Below are positions 23,689-36,105 of a DNA stretch of 64,000 bases, one piece after another. This stretch comes from Agrostemma githago (taxonomy: Eukaryota > Streptophyta > Magnoliopsida > Caryophyllales > Caryophyllaceae), in assembly GCA_958450325.1 (NCBI GenBank), contig OY288251.1, positions 15,318,976 through 15,382,975 on the forward strand, read 5' to 3'. The notes beneath the pieces are model-generated. The model searched no databases. It had not been told where the DNA came from and saw only the letters and a program-made list of their open reading frames with translations. The position numbers and the translations under genes were made by a program. Position 1 is the first letter of the stretch, and each line of letters begins with the position of its first letter.

Positions 23689-26533
23689 GGCCCAGACCTA
23701 ATAGTATAACAAATGTCTCTTGTTTTTACATCGACTCAGGAGGTGCGAGGGGATCTGTCCTCTACCTCCCCGAAAATAATATCTCAGGCGCATAGCCCGC
23801 TTATTACTATCAATAAAAAGAAATTAACTTTTCTTCCTTTATAATACGCCTCGACAATCGCTTGATTTAATAATGCACTTTCTTGCTTACGACTTGGTAC
23901 TATGCCATTTATCGATAACAATCAAACAAACCTCGAAACAAGGAGGAATTACAAGAACTGAGATCGCGTGTTCCTTTTTTACCTATTCCATGCCTGGTCT
24001 AGAAAGCCACAAACTATCCCTTAGAACAAGCATCCACGAATCCTATGACAAATCTAGATAGTCTTTTAGCTTGTGATTTAAAACGGAAGGCAAACCCATT
24101 TCCCACAATAAATATCCCTCGAACCGACCAATTCCTACCATAGGTGCTAGTCTGACAAAAAGAAAAAAAAGGTCTGAAATGGCCAAAAAGAGCCAAAGGA
24201 AAAAAATGAAACCAAGGCCAAACTAAACCGGCCCAATTCAATGATCAAGACCAAACTCAACAGTCAAAATCAAATCCCCAATCATTCAATATGACTTTAA
24301 GTGCAAAGTCCGAACAAAAAGCAAAAAAAAAAGAGGAAAAGAAAAATGAACAGACCAGTTAGCTAGCACCCAAATACTAGCCTCCCTACATTACAACCCT
24401 TAAGACCTTCCCGAGACACTTGTTAGGAGACAGTCCGGAATTTTGAGGATTCAAGCTCAATAGAATAACCCCAACCGTTAGGACCAGACATGGAAATCAG
24501 ATCCCACGTAATATACAACCCACCCGATCGAAGTCTGAGTCATTTTAACTCAGCTTCCTCTTTCCTACCGCATTACGAAACCTTAGCCCAAAGCCCTAAC
24601 TCCACAAAAATCAAGCTCAAGATTTTGATCTATCGGAACCACTTACTACCTAGCTCCACAGTCCAAAACCATCCAAGCCAGTCACCCTGACCCAAACACG
24701 GCATCTCGGTAATTGTCACTTTCAAGGGGTCACACCCGATCACTCCATCTGAGTTCTTAAAATAGGGTGAAAATCCATGTAATACACTCTAAACATCTCA
24801 TATCGATAATTGGCATGACGAGTCTAAAGCAAAATCACTCACATCTAGAAAGAACTACAAACATGTTTTGATTCCGTCTAAACACGGATATGTAGGCAAC
24901 CCTTCTTCGGATACAACCAACCAAATATAGAAATCGATTACTCGATTCACATGCAAGTCGGAGCCACTACTATGTTCCGATTAACGAGTGATTTCAATGA
25001 CGAAGCACAAACGACAAGCCGAGGACGGGGTGAAAACCCGGAAGGACACCTCGGGCAAAATGAAGAAACGAGTTGTGAGCCTTCGTTAAAAAAACAAAAA
25101 AAAGAGGAAAAAAAGGACAAAACAAAAGGTGAGCCGAGGACGGAGTGAAAACCCGAAAGGGCGCTCCGGGCAAAATGAAGAATCGAGTTGCGAGCCACCA
25201 AATAAATATAATAAGGAAAAAATGTGCTTCTCATTAAAAAAGAAAAAGAAAAATCAGTTAAATCAAGCCTTTGTCGAGGCCCTTTACATCTAGCATCTGA
25301 AATACGGCTACCCCAAAAAGTGACGACGTGTCGAGCAAAACCCTACAAAAAACTAGTACTAATACGCCACATAATATCAATTAATACAACATAGTGCTAA
25401 ACGGTTGGGCTCTACCGGTCCAACTTTTCCTTTCCCTTGCCATTCGGGTGTGCTTGCTCGGGTCTTTCTCCATCGACCTCTCCTAGCGCAACCTTCCACC
25501 GCCCTAGCCAAAAGCGAGCCCAGCCAATTCCACTTCCCTTCCTCACTCACATCTTCAATATGAGTCTTGTCAGTCTAGGCCCGTTTAGATGAACTGACGA
25601 ATACTAGGATCGGTAACGCCGTCTTTGGTCGGGCACTTAGCGACATTAGCCCACATAGCTTCCTTATTCTGTAGTACAATCATATCCACAACCTTTAACC
25701 TTTCTCTCACACCCGACAACCCCGGACGCCAGGAATGGCCTCCTAAAGTCACTAAACCCCCTTCCAACAATCGGAATGCCCGCGCAAGAGTGTCAGGCCC
25801 GCACGGATGGTACATTTAGTTCATCAGATCCACCAGACTTAGATGTCTTTTCATTCTTTTTTTAGGAGGATAAGCTACTCCACCTAGGCGTGTCATAACC
25901 TTTTAACAATTATCGCCAAGTCGCGTCCGTAGCCTAACGACACAATTTTATGAAAGTATAAAAGTGGTCTAACTTTTTATTCAAAAGTCGCCCGAATTTT
26001 AACTGCGGTCTCGTTCTGAATGTCAAAACAACCTCGCTCATCTCTTAACACACTCGGTCAAAATGTTAGTATTTTAGATCTTGAGTCAAAACGTTTTAAT
26101 CGACGTACTACCTGATCCAATTCCCGGCTCAAACTAACGCATTTCAAAACATCCGAAAGAAACTGTTTTCATACTCTCATGCAACGCCAACGCACCCTAA
26201 AGTAGCTTAAAACGCAAAGCAAACAAACGCAAAAAGTGATTACTTGTTAATCTAGGCAAACAATTCGTCAAACAAAAAAACAGGACTAATTCGACCAACT
26301 CAAATACTAAGAATCTAAAACGAATTTACAAAATATACAAATCCTTATACGAATCGAGGCTAGGAAGGACCTCTAGAAGCCGCGCCGACGGCAATCACAA
26401 TCTCGCAAAGCTGGTCATCTAAGCCTAGGTCCACCAGGTCTATAAGAGGAGACTCACTACCGTTCATCCCCGACAGCATATCTAGGGTAGCTGTCTCGGG
26501 AATCCCTCCAACCTCCTCCATAGCGCCCGCAGC
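23689..26533. other. Non-coding interior in place of pol
   Basis: Inverted equivalent of 8762-11570, with A-rich low complexity near 24300-24350 and 25080-25130. No pol motif on either strand. Confidence 0.7.
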
Positions 26534-27098
26534 CTAAGCCTCAGTCTCCCTCTCGACCCTATGTCTGGCATCACCCTTTGTAGAGGTCTCACCTCGAGAT
26601 TGAGCTAGCTGCTCCTTTAGGAAGGCGATCTCGTCAGCCCGAGATTGCAGGAGCCGCTGCGACTCAACCTCTCTCGCCTCGAGCTCGGTCACCCGAGTCT
26701 CCAGTTGTCCCACCATATTTGAGACATCCTGCAAATATACTCAAGCATTAGGAAAGCACACGAGTAACCTAAGAATGTACCTTAGTCACACCAACTCACC
26801 GATCGAGGCCCCGAAGTGTCACGGGAAACCCTCGAGGCGTAAGCCCGGAAGCAGTTGGCAGCCTGCCACAACCGCTGATGGCAAGTCGACGAAACCTGAA
26901 AAGTAAAACCACAGAAGTTAGGCAAACCGACCCAAATTCTTAGAGCCCAAACGAAGGACAATAAAAGCAAGACTCACCCGGTACACCCGTTCACGCCACT
27001 CTATCCCGACATCCATCTCCTCAGCAGAACACGGGGGGAGGGGCTCAGTGAAAGGTATCCCAGCCGCATCCACCCTAAGCAGAGTCAGGGGAAAAGCA
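26534..27098 (-). pseudogene. 3' exons of the antisense gene, splice sites intact, 5' end cut off
   Basis: Three minus-strand exons, all phase 0: 27098-26978 (FPLTLLRVDAAGIPFTEPLP to ERVYR, then a GT donor), 26895-26800 (AG acceptor, VSSTCHQRLWQ to SGPRS, GT donor) and 26728-26534 (AG acceptor, DVSNMVGQLETRVTELEARE and a coiled-coil tail ending RVERETEA stop). Unlike the copy at 8017 there is no stop and all splice sites are canonical. The 5' part is replaced at 27098 by a chromovirus LTR. The matching upstream exons end at 39343. It runs antisense to the host retrotransposon. Confidence 0.8.
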
Positions 27099-28120
27099 GA
27101 GTTTAATAGGTTATTCAAAAGATGCAAACTAAGTTCAAGCATAAGTATAGTTACATAAACCCAAACGATTACATGAATAAAAGGTCCATTCAGTTCTAAC
27201 GACGGGACATGCTAAAGTAAAATAACGATGGCCACAATTCCCTTCCCGAACAGCAATTCCCTTCAGTTAAGCACACATCAATGGTCCATATCTGCACCAA
27301 TACTCTGCTCCCCAAAAGACCAGAAATGTCAATTGGATCGTCGCAGAGCCCCAGTAAAATAGGGTGACAATTTAGACAATGAAAACACGGTTAGAACATG
27401 CTAACACTAATGTACAAGTACGGAATATGAAACAACAAATCTCAACAATCTTAGTACCATCATCGGTACCAATTAACAATACCATATCTACATCCTCGGT
27501 ACCATCATGGTACCAATCAATATTCCCATTTCAATATTCTCATCTCAACTCTTCTGGCAGGCCCTTTCATTCCGAGTGTGCACACCCCCCGCAGGTTCAA
27601 CAACCCGCGAGGAGAAATCAGGGAGGGGACCGTGATCAAAGGTCCCGGCTAGGTCTAAAGCTAGCCTCACCAACTCCGATATATCAAAATTCAACAATCA
27701 TTCTTCCACCAATGTTCAACATTAATCTTATTATCACAATAAGACATCGCACTAGTAAATTCATACATGCATAATAATATTAACATAATCTAAGTAAGGA
27801 GAACCTTATCTAATTAGCAGGTCACCACAGCGTCGGTAGTATAAGTCACCACGGAAATTCAACGAAGTCCGACCCTAGTAAAATATTATGTATATGAATT
27901 AATATCGATAGTAACGTATTTGATTTATACAACGAACCGGTACCGCCTAAATAATGTGACCCACAACAACTAATCTATTCCAATCATCCTAGAACCCCGT
28001 ACATAAACTCCTACATTAAACTGGTTCACTAGATACCTTCTGATTAACATGCATTTAACTCCAAATTACTACAGTAGTATACTACACAACTACGTACGCT
28101 AGCTCCCATAACTTATTAAC

Positions 28121-28154
<34 letters not shown>

Positions 28155-28979
28155 CATATGAGTGTATGTGCAGGCTACGTACACCCTTTACCAAAGTTAT
28201 TATTATTATTAATATTATATATTATTATTATATTATATGTCTGTACGCGCGAAGACTACAACAACAGCACACCCCCCCTGCACATACACTTCTACGCTGA
28301 GCGTGACCCGTGAACTCCAACCCGATAAACACCCTAACCCGACAAGCCAACTACAATACTACGACACCACTAGCTAATGATAACCACATCCCCGACTACA
28401 ACCCTCGCACGACAACACCAATTCACAACCACTCGACACATGACAGTAATGACAACCTCACGGCACCCATATCACACTCACTGCCTACAGCCGTACAAAA
28501 CAACATCAATAATACAACGATACGGACTAACGACCAACGCAACTCCAACCCGACACCAAACCAAACCATCGCGAGAGTAAGGAAAACGAATAAACATCAC
28601 ATAAGACAAGAATAAGAGGTGAATAAACATGACGGAAATAAGACGGGAAGGCGAAGAGTTTACCAGGGAACGATAGTGCGTGCAAGGGAGGTTCGAGTGT
28701 GCGGCGTAATGGTTGGTGGACGCAATTTAAAGGTGAAAGAATGGAGATGGTGTAGGCGGCGAATAAATTGAAAAAAAAAAGGATTGAGGGTGTGCAGTGT
28801 AGAGGCTAGGTTCTTAGGTTACTAATAATAGTAATATATATATACAGAAGGTGTGAGTTAGCTAGGCCCACGGAAGGTTATATACTAGCGTAGTGTGTAT
28901 TAAAATACACGGATCCCATTGGTCCAGGCCCACCACCAATATATTCGGGTTTGACTTACTAAATATTACGGGTATCACA
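27099..28979 (-). repeat. 3' LTR of the chromovirus, truncated at its outer end
   Basis: Matches 34241-36105. The outer 117 bases including TGTAACACCCC are missing. It ends GGGTATCACA at 28979. Contains a (TTA)n run near 28118. The non-LTR side joins directly to the Retand antisense exon. Confidence 0.92.
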
Positions 28980-28997
28980 ATCTACCCTCCTTAAAAG
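28980..28997 (-). other. Polypurine tract of the chromovirus
   Basis: On the minus strand TTTTAAGGAGGGTAGAT directly precedes the 3' LTR. Confidence 0.7.
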
Positions 28998-29144
28998 GAA
29001 CTTCGTCCGCGAAGTTCATTCCCCGACACTAAGTTCAATACCTCTAAGGAACTACACTATGACGAAGCAAATAAAATGATAACGATAATAATTTAAATAT
29101 ACCATAAGTCTGGCCGTTACATCCTACCCTTCTTAAAAACAAGG
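28998..29144. other. Short 3' untranslated part of the chromovirus
   Basis: Non-coding DNA between the polyprotein stop and the polypurine tract. Confidence 0.6.
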
Positions 29145-32100
29145 TTACGTCCCCGTAACCGAAACAATTACCTGATCAAAAAGATGGGGAAAACGTTTCT
29201 GCATTGATACTTCTGTCTCCCAAGTTGCCTCCTCGACATTGTGATTAGACCACAAAACTTTGACAAGAGCTGTTTCCCCTCTCCGAGTTTTCTGGACTTT
29301 TCGGTCTAAGACTTCCTTTGGCACCTCCTCATAAGTGAGAGACTCATCTAGCTGGATCGTCTCGGGTTCAAGGATGCGAGACGGGTCACTCAAGTATTTC
29401 CTCAATTGGGAAACAAGAAACACATTATGGACCTTATCGAGAGCTGGTGGAAGTGCTAACCGATATGCCACCTCCCCTATCCTATCCAGAATTTCATACG
29501 GTCCAATAAACTTTTGATTCAACTTGCCCCTTTTCCCAAACCTCATAACCCCTCTCATAGGTGACACTTTCAAAAATACCTTATCGCCCACAACAAACTC
29601 AACCTCTCTGCGGTGGAGATCAGCATAACTCTTCTGACGATCCTGAGCTGCTTGCATCTTCTGTCTAATTACTTGTACCTGCTCGACCATTTCCTAAATC
29701 ATGTGGGGCCCCAGCACTACTGCGTCGGCCTTCTCGTCCCAACATACCGGGCTCCTACACTTCCTCCCATACAAAGCTTCAAACGGTGCCATCTGAATGC
29801 TAGCATGGTAGCTGTTGTAAGAGAACTCGATCAAATCCAGTCGATCTTCCCACGAACCTCGAAATTCCAATGCACATGCCCGCAACATATCTTCCAGAGT
29901 CTGTATGGTCCGTTCTGTCTGACCGTCAGTAGCAGGGTGGAATGCGGTACTCATCTTCAATCGTGTACCTAAAGATTCTTGCAGTTCCTGCCAAAACTTC
30001 GATATGAACCTCGAATCACGATCTGACACAATATCCTTAGGTACTCCGTGCAATTTCAGAACATGCCTCCTGTAAGCCATTGCTAGTTCGGCCTTACTCC
30101 ATGTATCCTTCATTGGAATAAAGTGAGCTGACTTGGTGAGTCTATCCACTATCACCCATATCATATTATTCCCCTTCGGAGTTCTTGGCAACCCAACACT
30201 GAAATCCATGGAGATGGAGTCCCACTTCCACTCAGGTATCTCCAAGGGTTGCAGCTTACCCTGTGGTCGCTTGTGTTCACTCTTGACCTTCTGACAAGTC
30301 AGACATCTAGACACAAACTCGGCCACTTCTCTCTTCATGTTATCCCACCAGAATGTCTTCTTCAGATCCTTATACAACTTGTCCCCACCCGGATGTACCG
30401 ATTAAGGACTACAATGCGCCTCGGTCATGATTTTCCTCCTTAATTCTCCTCCTTCCGGTACCCACCACCTGCCATTGAACCTGAGGCTCCCGTCTGGGGG
30501 AATGGTGAGATTCGAGGGTTCACCTCTCTCAATACGGGCTCGCCACATTAGATACTTCTGATCCAAAAGTTGCTCTTCTCGTATTTCGGCGTACAACTCG
30601 GGTTGAATCGCAAAGTCCGTCATTGCTTCCCCTTTTTTTATCATATGAATTCCCATCTGTTGTCCTTCATTCCTTAGCCTCAATCTGGACATATCCAAAC
30701 ACAGAGAATGCACCGATTTCCTGCTTAGCGCGTCGGCCACCACATTTGCCTTTCCCTCGTGGTATAAAATCTCCATGTCATAATCTCCGATCAGCTCTAT
30801 CCACCGCCTCTGCCGCATATTCAACTCCTTCTGAGTGTAGATGTACTTCAAACTCTTGTGGTCTGAAAACACCTTGAATGTTGCCCCATATAAATAATGT
30901 CTCCATATTTTCAGAGCAAACATCACTGCCCCAAGTTCTAGGTCATGAGTCGGGTAGTTCTCTTCATAAGTCTTCAACTGACGTGAAGCATACGCAATGA
31001 CTTTCCCACTCTACATTAGTACACAACCCAACCCATTTTTCGATGCATCAGTATACACCTCAAAATTTTCACTCCCTTCAGGTAAGGCTAGGATTGGTGT
31101 CGTAGTCAGACGCTCCTTCAAAGTTCGGAACGCCCTCTCACAGCTGTCATCCCACCTATATCGAATCTCCTTCCTCATAAGGTTAGTCAATGGTCTTGCT
31201 ATCTTTGAGAAGTCTTTCACGAACCTTTGATAGTACCCAGCTAACCCTAAGAAACTCCGAATCTCCGCCACATTCTTTGGCGCCTGCCACTTTGAGACAG
31301 CTTCGGTCTTGCTCGGGTCTACCGATACACCCTCTTTCGAAATCACGTGTCCCAAGAATGCAACCTTCTCTAACCAGAACTCACACTTTGATAACTTAGC
31401 GTACAACTGGTTGTCTCGAAGTAATTGCAATACGATCCTCAAATGCTCTGCATGCTCCTCCCGGTTCCTTGAATAAACCAAGATATCATCGATAAACACC
31501 ACCACGAACTTGTCCAAGTAGGGTCGAAAAATTCGTTTCATCAAATCCATGAAGACAGCAGGAGCATTTGTTAGACCAAACGGCATCACCACGAATTCAT
31601 AGTGGCCATACCGAGTTCTGAATGCGGTCTTAGGAATATCTTCATTCTTGACCCTCAACTGATGATAACCGGACCTCAAATCAATCTTTGAAAATATACC
31701 AGCCCCACTCAGTTGATCGAATAAATCATCAATACGAGGCAAAGGGTACCGATTCTTCACAGTGACATTATTCAGCTCCCTGTAGTCAATACACAATCTC
31801 ATGCTCCCATCCTTCTTCTGCACAAACAAAACAGGAGCACCCAAAGGCGAAACACTGGGTCTGATATACCCCTTATCCATCAATTCCTCTAGCTGCTTCT
31901 TCAACTCAAACAACTCCTTAGGCCCCATACGGTACGGTACCTTAGAGATCGGCCCCGTCTCTGGCTTCAGCTCAACACTGAAATCAGCTTCTCGCCTTGG
32001 TGGTAACCCCGGAATCTCCTCCGGAAATACGTCTTCGAACTCGTTCACTACAGGTATTGAATCAGAAGAAAACTCCTCAGCCCAAATGTCCCGTACATGG

Positions 32101-33800
32101 CACAAGAATAACGGACTTCCTTTCTTCAGATGGGTCTTCAGCGTAATGGCTGCTATGATCTTCACAGCTGGCTTTACCGCAAATCCTCTATAAGACACTC
32201 TAACTCCCTTCGGTCCTCTTAATGACACTTTCTTGAGGTTACAATCAATCTGGGCTCTAAATCGTCCCAACCAATCCATTCCCAGGATAATGTCAAAGTC
32301 ATCTAAAGGGAACTCTATTAAATTAACTGGCAGGTCAACTTCCCCAACTATTAAGGACACATTACGAAAGACTCTTGTACACCTAACCGACTTCCCCGAG
32401 GGTGTGGTAACATCATCGACTATGTTTTCAAAATCTTCTAACCCTAGACTCGGTACATGGTTACAGGCTACAAATGAATGGGTTGCCCCAGAATCGAACA
32501 GAACAAAAGAAGGTTTCGAGTTAACGAGAAAGGTACCCGTGATAACTTGTGTGTCCTCCTCAGCAGCCTGCTTCCCCATAGCAAAGAGCTTCCCAGTGTT
32601 TTTACTTCCTTCAGGTGCTCCATTAACAGATGTGGTTGGTTTGGTGGCTGCAGTTGACTGATTAGTGCTCCCAGATCCCTGATTGAAACTCCCTTGTGGC
32701 CGGTTCCAGTTCCCCTGTGATCGGTTCCAGTTCCCCTGTGATCTGTTCCAATTCCTCTGGTATCGATTTCCTTGATTAATACTCTCGGATCCCGACACCG
32801 GAATGGAATTAGGGTTACCCTTCTTCACTCGACACTCGTAAGCACGCTGCCCTGATTTTCCACAGGCGAAGCACTTAACAGGTTGTCCATTGCAGTCCGT
32901 CCCTAGGTGGTTGTAGTTGCAATTCTTATAGTTATAGCTCCTTACATCTCTTCTACCCGAGTTATAACTACCACCCCCATAATTGTACCCTGCAGAATAT
33001 TGAGGCCTTGGTACCTGAGGTCGATTATTCCCATGTCTTTTCGCATCCCCCTGCACAGCTCCCTCAGACTCAGCTTTCCTCTTTACACTCTTCTGACCGC
33101 TCAGCTCCTTAATGCGATCAGCTATTCGCTCGGCGTGCCCGGCTCTCAAGTATACCTCTTTCACATCAGCATTATCCCCCATGGGTAGCCTTTCCAGGAT
33201 TCTGATAGACAAGCCCCTCTCGAAGCGGGAAACCAATAGTTCAGAACTCAAATTGAGGTCAGCAGAATAAGTGGCTAGCTCCATAAACTTGTCGTAATAG
33301 TCCTCGACAGTCATGTCGTCTGTCATGGTGAAACGATCAAATTCAGCTCTTTTTGCACTACGGATATGTTCCGGAAAGAACTCCACCCTCAGTGCTTCTG
33401 CGAGACTCTTCCACCCAAAGACGTCCTCCCCATAATCCCCTTCCTCATGTTCTGAAATAAGCTTGTCATAGTTAAGGTGCCACCATAAATCGGCCTTGCC
33501 ACTCAAATAGAATGCAGCTTGACCCATTTCCAGATTCTCCGGACAACTCACGATCTGGAACACCTTCTTCATTTCTCTCACCCAGTTCTCTAGCTGCGAT
33601 GATCCACTAGTCCCGTCATATTTACTGGAACGAAGGCGTGCTATCGCAGCGCTGACGGCGGCCGCGTCTGTCACTGGTGGTTTCGGGACGTGGATGTTTC
33701 TCAGAGCTTCCAAAAGTGCATCGTTAGTTTCCTTTAAGCGCGCCATTTCTTCGGCACTCGGAGTGGTTGGGGTAGAGTTCGTAGCTGCTTTCTTTGACAT
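29145..33800 (-). pseudogene. Chromovirus gag-pol polyprotein, one frame with three stop codons
   Basis: ATG at 33800; about 1,552 codons in one frame. Gag with LENWVREMKKVF; zinc knuckle at residues 310-323 (CFACGKSGQRAYEC, with Gln where His is expected). Protease LFDSGATHSF near 433. RT with FIDDILVYS near 770. Stop 1 (TAG, 31011-31013) follows GLGCVLM. RNase H follows with FSDHKSLKYI and VVADALSRKS. Stop 2 (TAA, 30402-30404) lies before the integrase zinc region. Integrase: WDSISMDFSV, DIVSDRDSRF and FHPATDGQTERT supply the DDE residues. Stop 3 (TAG, 29694-29696) follows GPHMI. The C-terminal chromodomain has EVPKEVLDRKVQ and VLWSNHNVEEATWE. No frameshifts were found. Stops 1 and 3 look like CAG to TAG changes. 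Confidence 0.93.
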
Positions 33801-34108
33801 GATTACTTCAAAACAACAATAACATACACATGATCCTTAAATGCTCATACATCATAGCAGTATATTAGTATCAACGTTGTAACTACTCATAAATTATGCA
33901 ATTCAAAGGAAATTCATATCATCATCGCGGGCCCATCCTATTTTACCCCCTCTCAATCTCACACGTAGTTACCGGGTCCAAACCAAAAGGGCCGGAGGTT
34001 GGTATGAGGACGTCTCCTCAACCAGAGATTTTAAGTGGGCTCCTGATGGTCTATCACCGGGGTTCATTTTAATTCCTATGTTCATTTATTCAGGCTCCAG
34101 AATCGATC
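33801..34108. other. Chromovirus leader between primer site and gag-pol start
   Basis: About 300 non-coding bases. No other feature seen. Confidence 0.6.
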
Positions 34109-34120
34109 GCTCTGATACCA
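34109..34120 (-). other. Primer binding site for initiator tRNA-Met
   Basis: Minus-strand TGGTATCAGAGC, three bases inside the 5' LTR, is the canonical initiator-Met primer site. Confidence 0.92.
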
Positions 34121-34123
34121 CTT

Positions 34124-36105
34124 TGTAACACCCCCGTTTATTCAAGAGCCTTAACTAGGCCTTCCCGGATAAATGAGAGTGTTACCATCTGGGGTAACCG
34201 AGGTAGTAGTCACATCACAACACAATACTGAAACACAACCGAGTTTAATAGGTTATTCAAAAGATGCAAACTAAGTTCAAGCATAAGTATGGTTACATAA
34301 ACCCAAACGATTACATGAATAAAAGGTCCATTCAGTTCTAACGACGGCACATGCTAAAGTAAAATAACGATGGCCACAATTCCCTTCCCGAACAGCAATT
34401 TCCTTCAGTTAAGCACACATCAATGGTCCATATCTGCATCAATACTCTGCTCCCCAAAAGACCAGAAATGTCAATTGGATCGTCGCAGAGCCCCAGTAAA
34501 ATAGGGTGACAATTTCGACAATGAAAACACGGTTAGAACATGCTAACACTAATGTACAAGTACGGAATATGAAACAACAAATCTCAACAATCTTAGTACC
34601 ATCATCGGTACCAATTAACAATGCCATCTCTACATCCTCGGTACCATCATGGTACCAATCAATATTCCCATCTCAATATTCTCATCTCAACTCTTCTACC
34701 AGGCCCTTTCATTCCGAGTGTGCACACCCCCCGCAGGTTCAACAACCCGCGAGGAGAAATCAGGGAGGGGACCATGATCTAAGGTCCCGGCTAGGTCTAA
34801 AGCTAGCCTCACCAACTCCGATATATCAAAACTCAACAATCTTCTTCCACCAATATTCAACATTAATCTTATTATCACAATAAGACATCGCACTCGTAAA
34901 TTCATACATGCATAATAATATTAACATAATCTAAGTAAGGAGAACCTTACCTAATTAGCAGGTCACCACAGCGTCGGTAGTATAAGTCACCACGGAAATT
35001 CTACGAAGTCCGACCCTAGTAAAATATTATGTACATGAATTAATATCGATAGTAACGTATTTGATTTATACAACGAACCGGTACCGCCTAAATAATGTGA
35101 CCCGCAACAACTAATCTATTCCAATCATCCTAGAACCCCATACATAAACTCCTACCTTAAACTGGTTCACTAGATACCTTCTGATTAACATGCATTTAAC
35201 TCCAAATTACTACAGTAGTATACTACACAACTACGTACGCTAGCTCCCATAACTTATTAACTTATTATTATTATTATTATTATATGAGTGTATCTGCAGG
35301 CTACGTACACCCTTTACCAAAGTTATTATTATTATTATTATTATATATTATTATTATATTATATGTCTGTACGCGCGAAGACTACAACAACAGCACACAC
35401 CCCCTGCACATACACTTCTACGCTGAGCGTGACCCGTGAACTCCAACCCGATAAACACCCTAACCCGACAAGCCAACTACAATACTACGACACCACTAGC
35501 TAATGATAACCACATCCCCGACTACAACCCTCGCACGACAACACCAATTCACAACCACTTGACACGTGACAGTAATGACAACCTCACGGCACCCATATCA
35601 CACTCACTGCCTACAGCCGTACAAAACAACATCAATAATACAACGATATGGACTAACGACCAACGCAACTCCAACCCGACACCAAACCAAACCATCGCGA
35701 GAGTAAGGAAAACGAATAAACATCACATAAGACAAGAATAAGAGGTGAATAAACATGACAGAAATAAGACGGTAAGGCGAAGAGTTTACCATGGAACGAT
35801 AGTGCGTGCAAGGGAGGTTCGAGTGTGCGGCATAATGGTTGGTGGACGCAATTTAAAGGTGAAAGAATGGAGATGGTGTAGGCGGCGAATAAATTGAAAA
35901 AAAAAAGGATTGAGGGTGTGCAGTGTAGAGGCTAGGTTCTTAGGTTACTAATAATATTAATATATATATACAGAAGGTGTGAGTTAGCTAGGCCCACGGA
36001 AGGTTATATACTAGCGTAGTGTGTATTAAAATACACGGATCCCATTGGTCCAGGCCCACCACCAATATATTCGGGTTTGACTTACTAAATATTACGGGTA
36101 TCACA
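34124..36105 (-). repeat. 5' LTR of the chromovirus
   Basis: 1,982 bp, plus-strand TGTAACACCCCC to GGGTATCACA. It matches 27099-28979, and 39344-41308 in reverse. Includes (TTA)n runs at 35262 and 35325. Small open frames in the LTR are not conserved proteins. Confidence 0.93.

Larger units (their letters stand above)
19142..27098 (+). mobile_element. Second Retand-like element, 5' two-thirds, inserted in Athila gag
   Basis: Opposite orientation to 4254-16604. It has a 5' LTR, a perfect tRNA-Arg primer site, leader, shortened gag, a pol-less non-coding interior and the 3' exons of the antisense gene on the minus strand. It stops at 27098, inside the antisense gene, where a chromovirus LTR begins. 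The N-terminal part of that gene appears to be the inverted block ending at 39343. No 3' LTR is found, so no target duplication can be paired. AAACC lies immediately before the LTR. Confidence 0.88.
27099..36105 (-). mobile_element. Chromovirus (Ty3/gypsy with chromodomain), nearly complete
   Basis: LTRs at 34124-36105 (5') and 27099-28979 (3', lacking the terminal 117 bp), an initiator-Met primer site, one gag-pol frame and a polypurine tract. A chromodomain after integrase places it among chromoviruses, probably Tekay/Del-like given the long LTRs. The LTRs are almost identical, so insertion was recent. It lies in the antisense gene of the second Retand-like element. Its right flank TGTTG does not pair with its left side but with a distant solo LTR, evidence of a later inversion. 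Confidence 0.93.

Noticed and set aside
28310..28615. Open frame of 101 codons, repeated at 35436, as a gene
   Set aside because: It lies in the chromovirus LTR, is Asn/Thr-rich because of base composition, and recurs only because LTR copies are duplicated.
31801..33188. Plus-strand frames opposite the chromovirus gag-pol
   Set aside because: Shadow frames of a recognised minus-strand polyprotein.
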